Under the pieces are notes generated by a model. That model was not told the origin of the DNA and did not search any database. It was given only the letters and a program-made list of their open reading frames with translations. From Sternotherus odoratus (Eukaryota; Chordata; Testudines; Kinosternidae), in NCBI GenBank assembly GCA_032164245.1, contig JAVMKO010000001.1, forward strand, positions 74,397,892 to 74,461,891: a stretch of 64,000 nucleotides of DNA. The letters run 5' to 3'. The position numbers and the translations under genes are program-made. Below, one piece after another: positions 52,172 to 61,667 of this stretch. Position 1 is the stretch's first letter. Each line of letters begins with the position of its first letter.

Positions 52172-55060
52172 CTAGGAGGTGGGGTCGGGTGGACCCATTG
52201 CTGATCGTAAGACCGCTGACCCAAACGCCGCATCGTCCCTGGTTTGCTGGACTATGGCGTAGTGGGCGGCGAAGGTGTGGGCGGAGGACCAGGTAGCCGC
52301 CCTGCAGATGTCTGTGATAGGGACTCCTTCCCGGAAGGCCGCAGAGGACGCCTGCGCTCTCGTGGAGTGTGCTGTTACTCTCTCAAGCGGCTTGCCCGCA
52401 AGTTCATAACAGGTGTGAATGCACGAGGTGATCCAGGAGGAGAGCCTTTGGGCTGAGACTGGCTGGCCCTTCATTCTCTCCGCAACAGCCACGAAAAGTT
52501 GCGTTGTTTTCCTGAATTGCTTTGTTCTGTCTAAATAAAAAGCAAGAGCCCTCCTAACGTCCAACGTGTGTAATTGCTGTTCCCTTCCAGAGGTGTGAGG
52601 CCTAGGGTAAAAGACTGGAAGACAAATGTCTTGATTAACATGGAAGGGAGAGACCACCTTAGGCAGGAAGGCCGGGTGGGGACGTAGCTGCACCTTGTCA
52701 TTGTGGAAGATAGTGTAGGGCGGCTCGGAGGTAAGTGCACGGATCTCTGACACTCTACGAGCCGAGGTGATAGCTACTAGGAATGCCACCTTCCAGGAGA
52801 GGTGTATTAAGGAACACGTGGCGAGGGGCTCGAACGGGGGCATCACGAGGCGTGAGAGCACAAGGTTGAGGTCCCAAGGTGGGATGGGACGCTTAACGTT
52901 CGGGTACAGCTTATCCAGGCCCCTGAGGAAACGGTATACCACAGGATCGGAAAAGACTGAGTGGTTCGACTGGCCCGGGTGGAAAGCTGATATGGCCGCG
53001 AGGTGGACACGGATGGTGGAGGTAGAGAGGCCCTGATTTCTAAGGCCTAAGAGGTAGTCCAATATACGTGGGATAGTAGCCTCACTTGGGACTATATCGT
53101 GTTGTCTGCACCATGCAGAGAAGCGGGTCCACTTGGCCGTATAGGTACTTCTGGTGGATGGTTTCCTACTTCCCAGAAGGACATTCTGTACCTCGGATGA
53201 GCATAAGAGCTCAGGACCTCTCAGCCATGGAGTAGCCACGCTGTGAGGTGAAGGGACTGCAGGTCCGGGTGCAGGAGGCGACCGTGGTCCTGCGAGATCA
53301 GGTCTGGCCACAGCGGGAGGCTGATAGGAGGGGCCCTGGACAACCGGAGGAGGGACGCATACCAGCACTGCCTGGGCCAGGCCGGGGCTATGAGGATGAC
53401 CTGTGCCCTGTCCCGTCTGATCTTCAGGATCACCTTGTGGAGAAGCGGGATCGGAGGGAACGCGTAGAACAGGTGTCCCGTCCAGGGTAGGAGAAAGGCA
53501 TCTGTCAGAGACCCCGGGGAGCTGCCTCGGAAGGAGCAGAACTGGAGGCACTTCCTGTTCTGTCTGGAGGCGAAGAGGTCGATGTGGGGAAACCCCCACC
53601 TCAGGAAGATCGGTCGAATGACATCCGGCCGAAGGGACCACTCGTGAGACATAAATGACCTGCTGAGGTGGTCCGCTAGGGTGTTCTGGATTCCGGGAAG
53701 GAAGGAGGCCACCGGGTGAATAGCGTGGGCTATGCAAAACTCCCAAAGGAGAATCGCCTCTTGACACAGGGGGTTGGAGCGGGCCCCGCCCTGCTTGTTT
53801 ATGTAGTACTGGGCTGTGGTGTTGTCTGTCAGCACCGCCACACAGTGACCCTGTAGCGTGTCCCGGAACACGTGGCACGCAAGTCGGACGGCCCTCAGCT
53901 CCCTGACATTGATGTGGAGGCCGAGGTCTGACTCCGACCAGCGGCCCTGGGTCCTGAGTTCCCCTAGGTGAGCTCCCCACCCTAGCGACGAGGCGTCCGT
54001 CACCAGGGACATGGACGGGCTGGGGGGGAGGAAGGGGACTCCTCGGCACACATTGTTCTGGTCTTCCCACCATGCCAGAGCGGATAGGGTGGCTCTGGGG
54101 ATGGAGAGGAGGGTGTCCATACTGTCCCTTCTTGGTCTGTAGGCCACTGCGAGCCACGACTGTAGTGGGCGTAGCCGTAGCCTGGCGTGCTGTATGACAA
54201 AGGTGCACGATGCCATGTGGCCTAACAGGCTGAGGAAGACCCTGACCGTAGTCATCGGACAGTTGCGGAGTTGTCCGATGGCCGACTGGATGGCGAGGAA
54301 CCGAGGCTGGGGCAGGGATGCCCTTGCTACCTTGGAGTCTAGCAGGGCTCCTATGAACTCTATACTCTGGGTAGGCTCCAGGGTGGACTTCTCCTTGTTG
54401 AGGAGGATTCCCAGGCGGTCGAACGTGCTGATCACGAGACGCACGTGTGCTGACACTTGTTCCCTGGAGGTGCCTCGGATGAGCCAGTCGTCGAGGTATG
54501 GGTATAAGTGTACCCCGCGGCGTCGCAGGAACGCCGCCACTACCGCCATACACTTCGTAAACACCCTGGGTGCGGTGGACAAGCCGAAGGGTAGGACAGC
54601 GAACTGATAGTGTTCTCCCGCTATCAGGAAGCGGAGGTAACGCCTGTGTGAGGGTTTGATGCTCACGTGGAAGTAGGCGTCCTTCATGTCGAGGGCAGCG
54701 AACCAATCTCCCGGATCCAGAGAGGGAATGATAGTGCCCAAGGTGACCATGCGGAACTTGAACTTGATCATGTAGGTGTTGAGTTCGCGCAGGTCCAGGA
54801 TGGGCCGGAGGCCCCCTTTCGCCTTGGGGATTAGGAAGTAGCGGGAGTAGAACCCCTTTCCTCTGAACTCCTGTGGTACAGGTTCGATGGCTCCTAATGC
54901 AAGGAGCGACCTGACCTCCTGTACGAGCAGTTGCTCGTGAGAGGGGTCCCTGAAGAGGGACGAGGGAGGTGGTTGGGTGGGAGGAGTGGAGGAGAGCTGG
55001 AGGGAGTATCCTACCTCCACCGTGCGGAGGACCCACTGGTCTGATGTAATGTCCGACCAT
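52172..55060 (-). CDS. DIRS tyrosine recombinase frame (962 aa, domain at residues 630-962)
   Basis: The recombinase integrates the circular DNA form. The domain lies at 53173-52172. It has the core-binding region (GSRKPSTRSTYTAKWTRFSA) and the catalytic set R768 (ARRVSEIRAL), H898 and R901 (HSTR), and nucleophile Y934 (TFAAHYA). The first 620 codons overlap the RT/RNase H gene in a different frame with no stop. This is usual for DIRS, where recombinase and RT overlap, but those codons look like a shadow of the RT gene and the true start may be later. The frame is intact to the stop at 52172. Confidence 0.88.
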   Translation of the reverse strand: MVGHYIRPVGPPHGGGRILPPALLHSSHPTTSLVPLQGPLSRATARTGGQVAPCIRSHRTCTTGVQRKGVLLPLLPNPQGERGPPAHPGPARTQHLHDQVQVPHGHLGHYHSLSGSGRLVRCPRHEGRLLPREHQTLTQALPPLPDSGRTLSVRCPTLRLVHRTQGVYEVYGGSGGVPATPRGTLIPIPRRLAHPRHLQGTSVSTRASRDQHVRPPGNPPQQGEVHPGAYPEYRVHRSPARLQGSKGIPAPASVPRHPVGHRTTPQLSDDYGQGLPQPVRPHGIVHLCHTARQATATPTTVVARSGLQTKKGQYGHPPLHPQSHPIRSGMVGRPEQCVPRSPLPPPQPVHVPGDGRLVARVGSSPRGTQDPGPLVGVRPRPPHQCQGAEGRPTCVPRVPGHATGSLCGGADRQHHSPVLHKQAGRGPLQPPVSRGDSPLGVLHSPRYSPGGLLPSRNPEHPSGPPQQVIYVSRVVPSAGCHSTDLPEVGVSPHRPLRLQTEQEVPPVLLLPRQLPGVSDRCLSPTLDGTPVLRVPSDPASPQGDPEDQTGQGTGHPHSPGLAQAVLVCVPPPVVQGPSYQPPAVARPDLAGPRSPPAPGPAVPSPHSVATPWLRGPELLCSSEVQNVLLGSRKPSTRSTYTAKWTRFSAWCRQHDIVPSEATIPRILDYLLGLRNQGLSTSTIRVHLAAISAFHPGQSNHSVFSDPVVYRFLRGLDKLYPNVKRPIPPWDLNLVLSRLVMPPFEPLATCSLIHLSWKVAFLVAITSARRVSEIRALTSEPPYTIFHNDKVQLRPHPAFLPKVVSPFHVNQDICLPVFYPRPHTSGREQQLHTLDVRRALAFYLDRTKQFRKTTQLFVAVAERMKGQPVSAQRLSSWITSCIHTCYELAGKPLERVTAHSTRAQASSAAFREGVPITDICRAATWSSAHTFAAHYAIVQQTRDDAAFGSAVLRSAMGPPDPTS
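53221..55020 (-). CDS. DIRS reverse transcriptase-RNase H with methyltransferase-like domain, 599 aa
   Basis: This polyprotein copies the element's RNA into DNA. RT: catalytic D111 in ALDMKDAY, LPFGLSTAP at 143-151, and YLDD at 175-178. RNase H: D342 (VTDASSLGWG), E374, D399 (LTDN) and D450 (NTLADHLSR). A C-terminal region (about 480-560) carries DLFASRQN and YAFPP and resembles the DAM-like methyltransferase found in DIRS elements. The frame is open to its stop at 53221, and the recombinase frame covers it in another register. The Met at 55020 was chosen as the first one; the true start may be upstream or reached by read-through. All key residues are present, so the copy could be active. Confidence 0.92.
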   Translation of the reverse strand: MEVGYSLQLSSTPPTQPPPSSLFRDPSHEQLLVQEVRSLLALGAIEPVPQEFRGKGFYSRYFLIPKAKGGLRPILDLRELNTYMIKFKFRMVTLGTIIPSLDPGDWFAALDMKDAYFHVSIKPSHRRYLRFLIAGEHYQFAVLPFGLSTAPRVFTKCMAVVAAFLRRRGVHLYPYLDDWLIRGTSREQVSAHVRLVISTFDRLGILLNKEKSTLEPTQSIEFIGALLDSKVARASLPQPRFLAIQSAIGQLRNCPMTTVRVFLSLLGHMASCTFVIQHARLRLRPLQSWLAVAYRPRRDSMDTLLSIPRATLSALAWWEDQNNVCRGVPFLPPSPSMSLVTDASSLGWGAHLGELRTQGRWSESDLGLHINVRELRAVRLACHVFRDTLQGHCVAVLTDNTTAQYYINKQGGARSNPLCQEAILLWEFCIAHAIHPVASFLPGIQNTLADHLSRSFMSHEWSLRPDVIRPIFLRWGFPHIDLFASRQNRKCLQFCSFRGSSPGSLTDAFLLPWTGHLFYAFPPIPLLHKVILKIRRDRAQVILIAPAWPRQCWYASLLRLSRAPPISLPLWPDLISQDHGRLLHPDLQSLHLTAWLLHG

Positions 55061-55138
55061 GCACGGTGGAAGTAGGACAGACGGTCTCCGAAGGGAGGAT
55101 CCAGGACTGTGGTTGGTAGACTGCCCCCGGGCGCACCA

Positions 55139-57658
55139 TCAAAAGTTGGGCTTAGGCCCCTGGGGAGGCTTAGAGCCTCGCTGTTTCCCGCCTTGCCTGG
55201 GCCCCTGCCGCTTGCGGTAGGGGCGGCTTCTCCTACTAGAGGAGTCCTGGGGCGGGCGAGCAGGTGGGAAGAACCTCCTTCGTGGAGGGACGAAGGGGCG
55301 CCTTTGTGGGCCAGGGGTGTGCATACCCAGGCCCTTGAGGGTCACCCCTCTGTCCTTGAGGGCCTGGAGCTTGGTGTCCGTGTCCTCTGAGAAAAGGGCC
55401 TGTCCCTCAAAGGGGAGGTCCTGAATCCTGTATTGCATCGCCGGGGCAAGGCTGGACGAGGAGAGCCACGCTGCCCGGCGGAGGGCTATGCCCGAGGCCA
55501 TTGTTCGGGCCGCTGAGTCGGCCGAGTCCAGGGCCGCTTGCAGGGCATGCCTGGATATGTCCCTGCTCTGGAGTAGTAGGGCCCTGAACTCCTGTCTGCT
55601 CTCCTGAGGGAGAGCGGTCTCGAATTTTGTAAGGGCCTCCACCGTGTCGAAGTGGTGTCTACTTAGTAGTGCCTGATGGTTGGCTACTCTAAGTTGTAGG
55701 CCCCCGGAGGAATAAACCTTCCTACCAAAGTGGTCCAGCCTTTTGGCTTCTTTGGCCTTAGGCACCTGCGCCTCCTGTCCACTGCGCTCCTTGTTATTCA
55801 CCGACTCCACCACCAGGGAGGAGGGCGTGGGGTGAACGTATAGGTACTCGTAGCCCTTGGCCGGGACAAAGTACCGTTTCTCTACCCCCCGGGCAGTGGG
55901 GGGGATGGAGGCGGGGGTCTTCCAGACCGACGCCATGTGTGCCTTGATGGTGTTAATGAACGGCACTGCCACGCGTGCCGGGGTGCCCTTTGTCAACATG
56001 GTGGTGACCGGGTCATCCACCACCGGGACCTCCTCTAAAGGCAGATTCATGTTCTTTGCGACCGCCTGGAGGAGGTGTTGGTAGTTAGAGAGCTCCAGGG
56101 CGGGCGGGCTAGTGGACGAAGTGCCCGCCACTGCCTCTACCCCTACTGGGGAGGCGTAAGGACCCGGCTCTCTAGGGCTGTGCACCGCCGAAGGCTGACT
56201 GGCCGATGGTGGTCCCGCCAGCTCCTGCCTAGCACCCCCTGCACACACTGGGAACCCAGGTTCAGATTGGGTTTCCCCAGGCTGATCATACTCCCATGGC
56301 ACCCATTCTGGCCAAGCAGGGTGTTGGGTGGCTGGGGCTGGTCCCGTTAGTCGAGGGGACACTGAGGCAGAGGAGTGCCATGGGGCAGCTGCAGTGGTTG
56401 ACTGCAGGGCCTTGAGCGGAGAGTCATGCCGGGTTCGCGTGCCGACAGACTCTCTACGCTCTCGGTGCCGAGGGCTTCTCGACCGATGCCGGGAGAAGTG
56501 GTGGCCCTCTGAAGAGCGGCTACTGCTGGATCGGCTCCGTCTGTGGGATCCATGGCGCCGCGATGACGACCGGCGCCGGGAAGATCTGCTGTGCCGAGAC
56601 GGGGTCCGGTACCGAGGCGAGCGTCGGTGCCGGCGAGAGGTGGAGCGCCTACCTCTGCGGTGCCGCGACGACGACCGGTGCCGAGGTGACCGGTGCCGGG
56701 TCGAGTGGGACCGGTGCCGTGACGCCGAGCGGTGCCGAGATGACGATCGGCTTGGCGAGCGGCGTCTGGAGCGGTCCCTGCGGCAGCTAACGGACCGGTG
56801 CTGGGAGTGCGACCGGTGCCGAGAGTACGACCGGCACCTGGCTGTACATGGGTGCCGGGACTCTGATCGGCGCCAGGACTCGGACCGGCGGCCAGAGCGC
56901 GATCTGCGCAAACGGCCATGAAGAGACCTGGAGCATGGTCTCAACTCCGTGCGGCGCCGAGACTGCGACCGGTGCCGGGAAGCTGACTGGTACCGGGAGT
57001 TCGATCGGCGCCGCGAGATCGATCGGCGTCCATGCCCAGCCGGGCTTCGAGCCGCGATCTCGGTCTCGGTCATGGGCGGCTTGCCCCTAGACTGGACAGG
57101 TTGCTGAGGGGTATCCTCTGCAAGCAACCTCCTCGCAGCAGCGAACGCCTCCGGCGTGGAGGGAAGCTGCTGCGGAATCGGCACCCTGAGTGGCGAGACC
57201 ACTGGCACCGGACTCGACGGGGCCTCCTGCGGCGCCGGAGTCATCGGTGCGGGTGCAGGCGGCTGGGCCTCAGGTCGGCTCCCAGGCGGCGACGGCAGAC
57301 GCGTGGGCGGTGCCGGCGGCTGCACGCGGTCCGGTGCCGGAGCGGAGCGAGGCTGGGAGTCCTTCCTGCGCTTAGCGCTGGGGGAGCACGACCGGTGTCG
57401 AGGCTTCGATTTGGCCGGCTTGGGTGCGGGGCCCGGTACCGCACTCGAGTCCGGAGTGAGAGCCGCCTCCATCAGGATCTGCCGCAAGCGGGATTCCCTG
57501 TCCTTGCGGGTCCTGGGCTTAAAGGCCCTGCAGATCTTGCAGGAATCTGCCAAGTGCGCTTCCCCGAGGCACTTGAGGCACTTGGAGTGTGGGTCTCCCG
57601 CAGGCATGGGCTTCCCACACTCCGCACATGGCTTGAATCCTGGAGCCTTGGATGACAT
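55139..57658 (-). CDS. DIRS gag-like protein, 839 aa, RS-rich
   Basis: This is the first frame of the element and would be the nucleocapsid protein that packages the RNA. Residues 11-43 form a Cys/His cluster with three CxxC pairs (C11/C14, C27/C30, C40/C43) and His at 24 and 35, likely metal-binding. Residues about 205-410 form a long arginine-serine repeat region (SRHRS, SRRRS units), like splicing-factor RS domains. A more ordered alpha-helical C-terminal part follows (about 530-740), with an Arg/Lys-rich RNA-binding tail ending KPNF. The frame is open from Met at 57658 to the stop at 55139. The RS repeat produces long false frames on the other strand. Role by position and composition; no enzymatic motif. 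Confidence 0.85.
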   Translation of the reverse strand: MSSKAPGFKPCAECGKPMPAGDPHSKCLKCLGEAHLADSCKICRAFKPRTRKDRESRLRQILMEAALTPDSSAVPGPAPKPAKSKPRHRSCSPSAKRRKDSQPRSAPAPDRVQPPAPPTRLPSPPGSRPEAQPPAPAPMTPAPQEAPSSPVPVVSPLRVPIPQQLPSTPEAFAAARRLLAEDTPQQPVQSRGKPPMTETEIAARSPAGHGRRSISRRRSNSRYQSASRHRSQSRRRTELRPCSRSLHGRLRRSRSGRRSESWRRSESRHPCTARCRSYSRHRSHSQHRSVSCRRDRSRRRSPSRSSSRHRSASRHRSHSTRHRSPRHRSSSRHRRGRRSTSRRHRRSPRYRTPSRHSRSSRRRSSSRRHGSHRRSRSSSSRSSEGHHFSRHRSRSPRHRERRESVGTRTRHDSPLKALQSTTAAAPWHSSASVSPRLTGPAPATQHPAWPEWVPWEYDQPGETQSEPGFPVCAGGARQELAGPPSASQPSAVHSPREPGPYASPVGVEAVAGTSSTSPPALELSNYQHLLQAVAKNMNLPLEEVPVVDDPVTTMLTKGTPARVAVPFINTIKAHMASVWKTPASIPPTARGVEKRYFVPAKGYEYLYVHPTPSSLVVESVNNKERSGQEAQVPKAKEAKRLDHFGRKVYSSGGLQLRVANHQALLSRHHFDTVEALTKFETALPQESRQEFRALLLQSRDISRHALQAALDSADSAARTMASGIALRRAAWLSSSSLAPAMQYRIQDLPFEGQALFSEDTDTKLQALKDRGVTLKGLGMHTPGPQRRPFVPPRRRFFPPARPPQDSSSRRSRPYRKRQGPRQGGKQRGSKPPQGPKPNF

Positions 57659-57826
57659 GGCTCCGGTGGCAGGGAAAACCCCTGCACTTAACTATTTACA
57701 CTATAAAACTATGCAAACTAACTAACAACTACTTAACAAGAACGATAGAGATAACAATAGAATCAACAGCTAGGAGATAAGGAGAACGCTTAAGAGCCGG
57801 ACTCCTGTTCCGACTACCAGCTCGAG

Positions 57827-58014
57827 CGGCAAAGAAGGAACTGAGGGCCAGACTGTGTCGCAGGGGTACTTATAGAGTGCCTCAGTGGCGCCACTCCAGG
57901 GGGCTCCCTGCTCACCCAGTCTGCAGCTAGGGGAAAAATCTACCCGGCAACCAGGCCCGCAGCGCGTGCCTAACCTATAGTGGAATGCATGTGAGCAATC
58001 ACTCGAAGAAGAAA
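57827..58014. repeat. Terminal inverted repeat, 5' end of the DIRS element
   Basis: It matches 51857-52024 in inverse orientation almost base for base. On the minus strand it carries CTCTATAAGTACCCC, a TATA-like box, and about 30 bases later CCTCAGTTCC, an initiator-like start, so it probably holds the promoter. Its outer tip (TTCTTCGAGTGATTGCTCAC) differs from the tip of the other repeat. Confidence 0.9.
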
Positions 58015-58158
58015 GATGGTTCCATAGCCAAATGGTTATGGCAATCCCGTGCAAGGTGTCAATCTGTGTTCAAATCCCTTCTTCCTGCAGAGAGGGGCAG
58101 ACAACTCACAGAACCCGCTTAAGTAACCTAGCCACAAAGTTAGTGCACTGGTTGATGC

Positions 58159-58289
58159 TAGGGTGACCAGATGTCCTGATTTTATAGGGATAGTCCCAAT
58201 ATTTAGGGTTTTTTTAAAAAAAATATGGGCTCCTCTTGCCCCCCCCCACTCCATCCTAATTTTTCACACGTGCTACCTGGTCCCCCCTA
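58159..58289. mobile_element. Short hAT MITE (TAGGGTGACCAG family), copy 2
   Basis: The ends TAGGGTGACCAGA and CCTGGTCCCCCCTA are inverted. The 8-bp duplication GTTGATGC (58151-58158) and GTTGATTC (58290-58297) has one mismatch. The interior matches the copy at 14458-14580. Confidence 0.8.
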
Positions 58290-58689
58290 GTTGATTCCCC
58301 TCCTCTTCTCCCCTCCCAACTGTTTTGTATGAACCCGCCTGAGGCCCCAGTCTGGTAGGTGCACTCAGAGGCTGGGTTTCAGATTGGGTCCCTGCAGGTA
58401 ACATCGGCAGCCAAAGGCCCAACTTTCCCAGGTTGTGAATTCCCGTGGAGCTTGGCTGTCCAGACACCAGGGCGAGGCAGCAGTGCTTGGGCAGTAGCCA
58501 GGTGCCTAGCCTGAGGCTGCAGCGTGCATGTCCAGAGGAAAAACGTAGGCATCTAGAGGGACAGGGGCCAGCTGAGCGAGGTTCTGTGGAGCACAGTGGT
58601 GCCTAAAAGTGGGTCTAAGCCACCTAAATAGCTCTATAGATCCCACTGACTTCAATAGCTCAGGATCAGGCCCTACTTCCCATAAAGTC

Positions 58690-58962
58690 CCTGACAGAAC
58701 AAGGAGTAATGGTCTCAAGTTGCAGAGGGGGAGGTTTAGGTTGGATATTAGGAAAAACTTTTTCACTAGGAGGGTGGTGAAGCATTGGAATGGGTTACCT
58801 AGGGAGGTGGTAGAATCACCTTCCTTAGAGGTTTTTAAGGTCAGGCTTGACAAAGCCCTGGCTGGGATGATTTAGTTGGAGATTAGTCCTGCTTTAAGAT
58901 GGGGGTTGAACTAGATGACCTCCCGAGGTCCCTTCCAACCCTGATATTCTATGATTCTATGA
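58690..58962 (+). repeat. CR1 LINE 3' end
   Basis: The sequence encodes [20 protein letters not shown] and [19 protein letters not shown]. It ends in AACTAGATGACCTCCCGAGG, CCCTTCCAACCCTGATATTC and a TATGATTC tail repeat. These are the diagnostic CR1 terminus and 3' tail. Confidence 0.92.
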
Positions 58963-59704
58963 AATTAAGAGCTGGATGAGTCCCTCTCCTGGACGGACTG
59001 AAGGAGGGTGAGTGCCTCTTGGCAGGTCAGTGAAGCAGAGATGAAAAAGCTGGCGGGCTTTTGCCGTATGGCTGAATGGCAATGTGAGCCCAGGGTCTGT
59101 GGAACTCGAGCCCACAGGCTTGGTGTCTGTGAGCCTGGTACTGAGTGTCCATATTGACTGTTGACCCTAGGTTTAGAATAGCTGCACCTGGGTCTCTCAC
59201 TGGTGCGCACATGACCACACTGCAATATTCAGACTCGTGTCAGACCAGCTCAGCCCAGGCTTCTTAGCACCCTCCCCAGCTGTAGTCACTCTACCCGCTT
59301 CTTCATGGTGCACTGTGGGAAACCATGACTGTCTGTCTCATGGCACTTTACAAAAGTTGTCACCGCCTGCCAACTCATCAAGCCAAGTCATCTTTTGGTC
59401 CCATCCCCTGCTTCCCCACAAGCAACCAGAGCCAGCAACATGAAGGCATCAGCATTTGAAGAACGTTTTCTGCTTGGGCGGTTACTCCTCTTTCAGGAAA
59501 CAGGCACAGCATCCATGAGACAGTGGTGGACTTTTTGGTCGTGTTTTCTGAACTACCGAAGGCACCTGGCGGAGGAAATGGCCAATACAGACATGGCAGA
59601 TTCACACTGGCTGAGGCTGCACGTGCCTGACGCTCCCTCAGTAGACTAACATTTTCGGAGCAGGACCCCCCCACACACACTGATAAGAGCACGTTGCCAT
59701 GAGG

Positions 59705-60560
59705 ACCTGGGATGACCAGCGGTGGCAACAGAACTTTTGCATGAAGAAAGCTACATTTCTGGAGCCTTTGTGACCAGCTTGTCCTGACCCTTCAATGTCA
59801 TGACACAGGCACGAGGGTGACCATGCTGGGCCAGCAGTGGGTTGTTATAGCTGTCTAGAAGCGGACTACCCCAGATTGCTACAGGTCCATTGCTAACCAG
59901 GTTGGTGTTGGGAAGACAGCTGAGGCTAACGTGGTGGCAGACGTTGTGGAGGCAGTCAGCAGACAAACAATGTCCCTGAAGTAACTGCTGGTTTTGCATA
60001 AATGGGGGTTTCCAAAAAGCACTGGGGCCCGACTTCTTTGCCCGCCTCAAAAAGCACATGAGTCCATGAACACAAAGGGTGCTACTACTACTACTCTATT
60101 TTTATTGAAGCCCTTGTGGAACACAGAGGCTGATGTATGGCCATCCATGTCGGCTGCACAGAAAAGTTAACGACGCTAGGGTCTTCCTCTGATTGAAAGC
60201 CAGTCTTCATGGAGGCCAGGACACTACTGCCACCAAATGACATTGTCACATGGAGCATTTGTTCCTACATACCTCTTTTTGCTTTGGCTTATGAAACTGT
60301 ATCCTGATCTCAAAGGGCTTGGCAAAAGAAGGTTGAATTACACTCTCAGTAGTTGCAGAATGATGGGTGAAGGTGTGCATGGCAGCCTGAAATCCCACCA
60401 GCGCAGTTTACAGAACTAGAGATTGTGAAGAGCACAGAGATGCACAATAAGGCTGTCTGCATTATTATGCCTTTCTGTGCACTTCACAAGCTCTGTGAAT
60501 CCAAAGGTGAATGGATTGCTGAGCTGGTACACTCAGCCAAAAGGTGCGCCTGTCACAGCT
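59705..60560 (+). pseudogene. Harbinger transposase, near full-length but decayed
   Basis: In shifting frames the + strand carries WDDQRWQQNFCMKKATF, then TPDCYRSIANQVGVG, ADVVEAVS, VPTYLFLLWLMKLYPDLKGLGK, RRLNYTLSSCRMMGEGVHGSLK and MPFCALHKLCESKGEW. These blocks run in order from the N-terminal half to the C-terminus of Harbinger transposases. Several stops and shifts rule out function. An N-terminal extension may begin near 59,450 (EERFLLGRLLLFQETG). Together with the Myb-like remnants on the minus strand it makes an old two-gene Harbinger. Confidence 0.8.
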
Positions 60561-61359
60561 GCAGCAGGCTGCACCCAGGCAATAGAAATAGGGATGCGGT
60601 GTGAGCCCACATTATGGACTTGCCTGGATCAATGGAAGAGGGAGAATAGAACATTTATGAATGTATTTGTATAACAATTTGTACATAGCTGAAGTACGGA
60701 TGGGCGTCTGTGTGATTGTCATGAATTGTTAATTGTGGAGGAGATAACTGTTGATAAAACATGGGCAGGGGACGGAGGCTTGTGTGGCATGAACTGTGGA
60801 TTTTCATTATGGATTGATTTGAATAGATATAGTCAGAAATTGTGCTTGAACACAACTTCTCAGCTGTGCCTTATGGCTTGTCTTTATTCTTTGAAATACA
60901 CATTATACGATGTGATGCCGTGATAGAAATACACTTTATTTTATCTTAAAAGCGTTTATTTGTGAACAGTGGTTGTATTACCAAAAACACACATTGTCAG
61001 TCAGGCCAGCTGCTATTAAAACACCAGTAATAAAACATCAAAACCGGTGATAAAATAAAGGGCATAACACAAACATGGAACAGAACAAAACAGTGAAATA
61101 AGTGCAAACAAGTGAAATCAGTGCAAACAAATACATTCTCTACTTCTGCATGTACCCAACTGCCCATTCTCCTTTCCCTTTCTAGCTTGTTTAGTGTGCA
61201 CTTGGTGCCACTGCATGGGGCTGGAGGACTGCAGTAGTGTGGAGGACTTCTGGGGGTACATTTGATCTGCCCAATTAGCATTCAGTCCTGGTTGCGTAGG
61301 CCACCCAACCATGGTATTTTCCAATGCATTCCTGGTCTGCGGGACATGGTACCATGGAG

Positions 61360-61667
61360 GGCACTATGGACATAGTGTGGGTGGGGCAGGAGCTTGAAGT
61401 CTTGTGACCATTGGCACAAGCAGCCTCTCAAACAGGTCTTTCTGCTGCACTCTATCTTCCTCCCTCAAGGGCTGTTCTTGTTCCACAAACTGTGTTGTAA
61501 GTCCCTCCTCGTGTGCTGCAATTCTCTGCTTGTGTTCTGCAACCTGTTGGTGTCTCTCCATCTGCAGTGAATCCTTTCCCCTTTGGTATTGCTCCTGCGG
61601 GCTGGCCCTGTCCAGGATGTCCACTGTATGTTCATCGTGGAAATGCTTCCTTTTTCACCACTCATGA
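61360..61667 (-). pseudogene. C-terminal part of a Harbinger Myb-like partner gene
   Basis: The minus frame at 61624-61364 encodes a Gln/Glu/Arg-rich coiled-coil-like stretch (QYQRGKDSLQMERHQQVAEH and QQKDLFERLLVP). This matches the C-terminal type of the Myb/SANT-like accessory protein of Harbinger elements. The upstream part lies at 63,040-63,490. Inference rests on composition and position. Confidence 0.5.

Larger units (their letters stand above)
51811..58014 (-). mobile_element. Structurally complete DIRS-type tyrosine-recombinase retrotransposon
   Basis: The element is about 6.2 kb on the minus strand. From its 5' end: terminal inverted repeat (58014-57827), gag, RT/RNase H/methyltransferase-like frame, tyrosine recombinase frame, internal complementary region, 3' terminal inverted repeat (52024-51811). 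The junction has no target duplication; AGAAA is shared by both host borders, as expected for recombinase-mediated insertion of a circle. All three frames are open and catalytic residues are present. The two inverted repeats are nearly identical over about 165 bp. This is the class known from DIRS1 relatives in amphibians, reptiles and fish. It lies downstream of the transporter and near the unidentified terminal exon. Confidence 0.93.

Noticed and set aside
56328..57725. Long + strand frames over the DIRS gag
   Set aside because: They are the reverse reading of the arginine-serine codon repeats. The minus-strand gag has the expected position and order.
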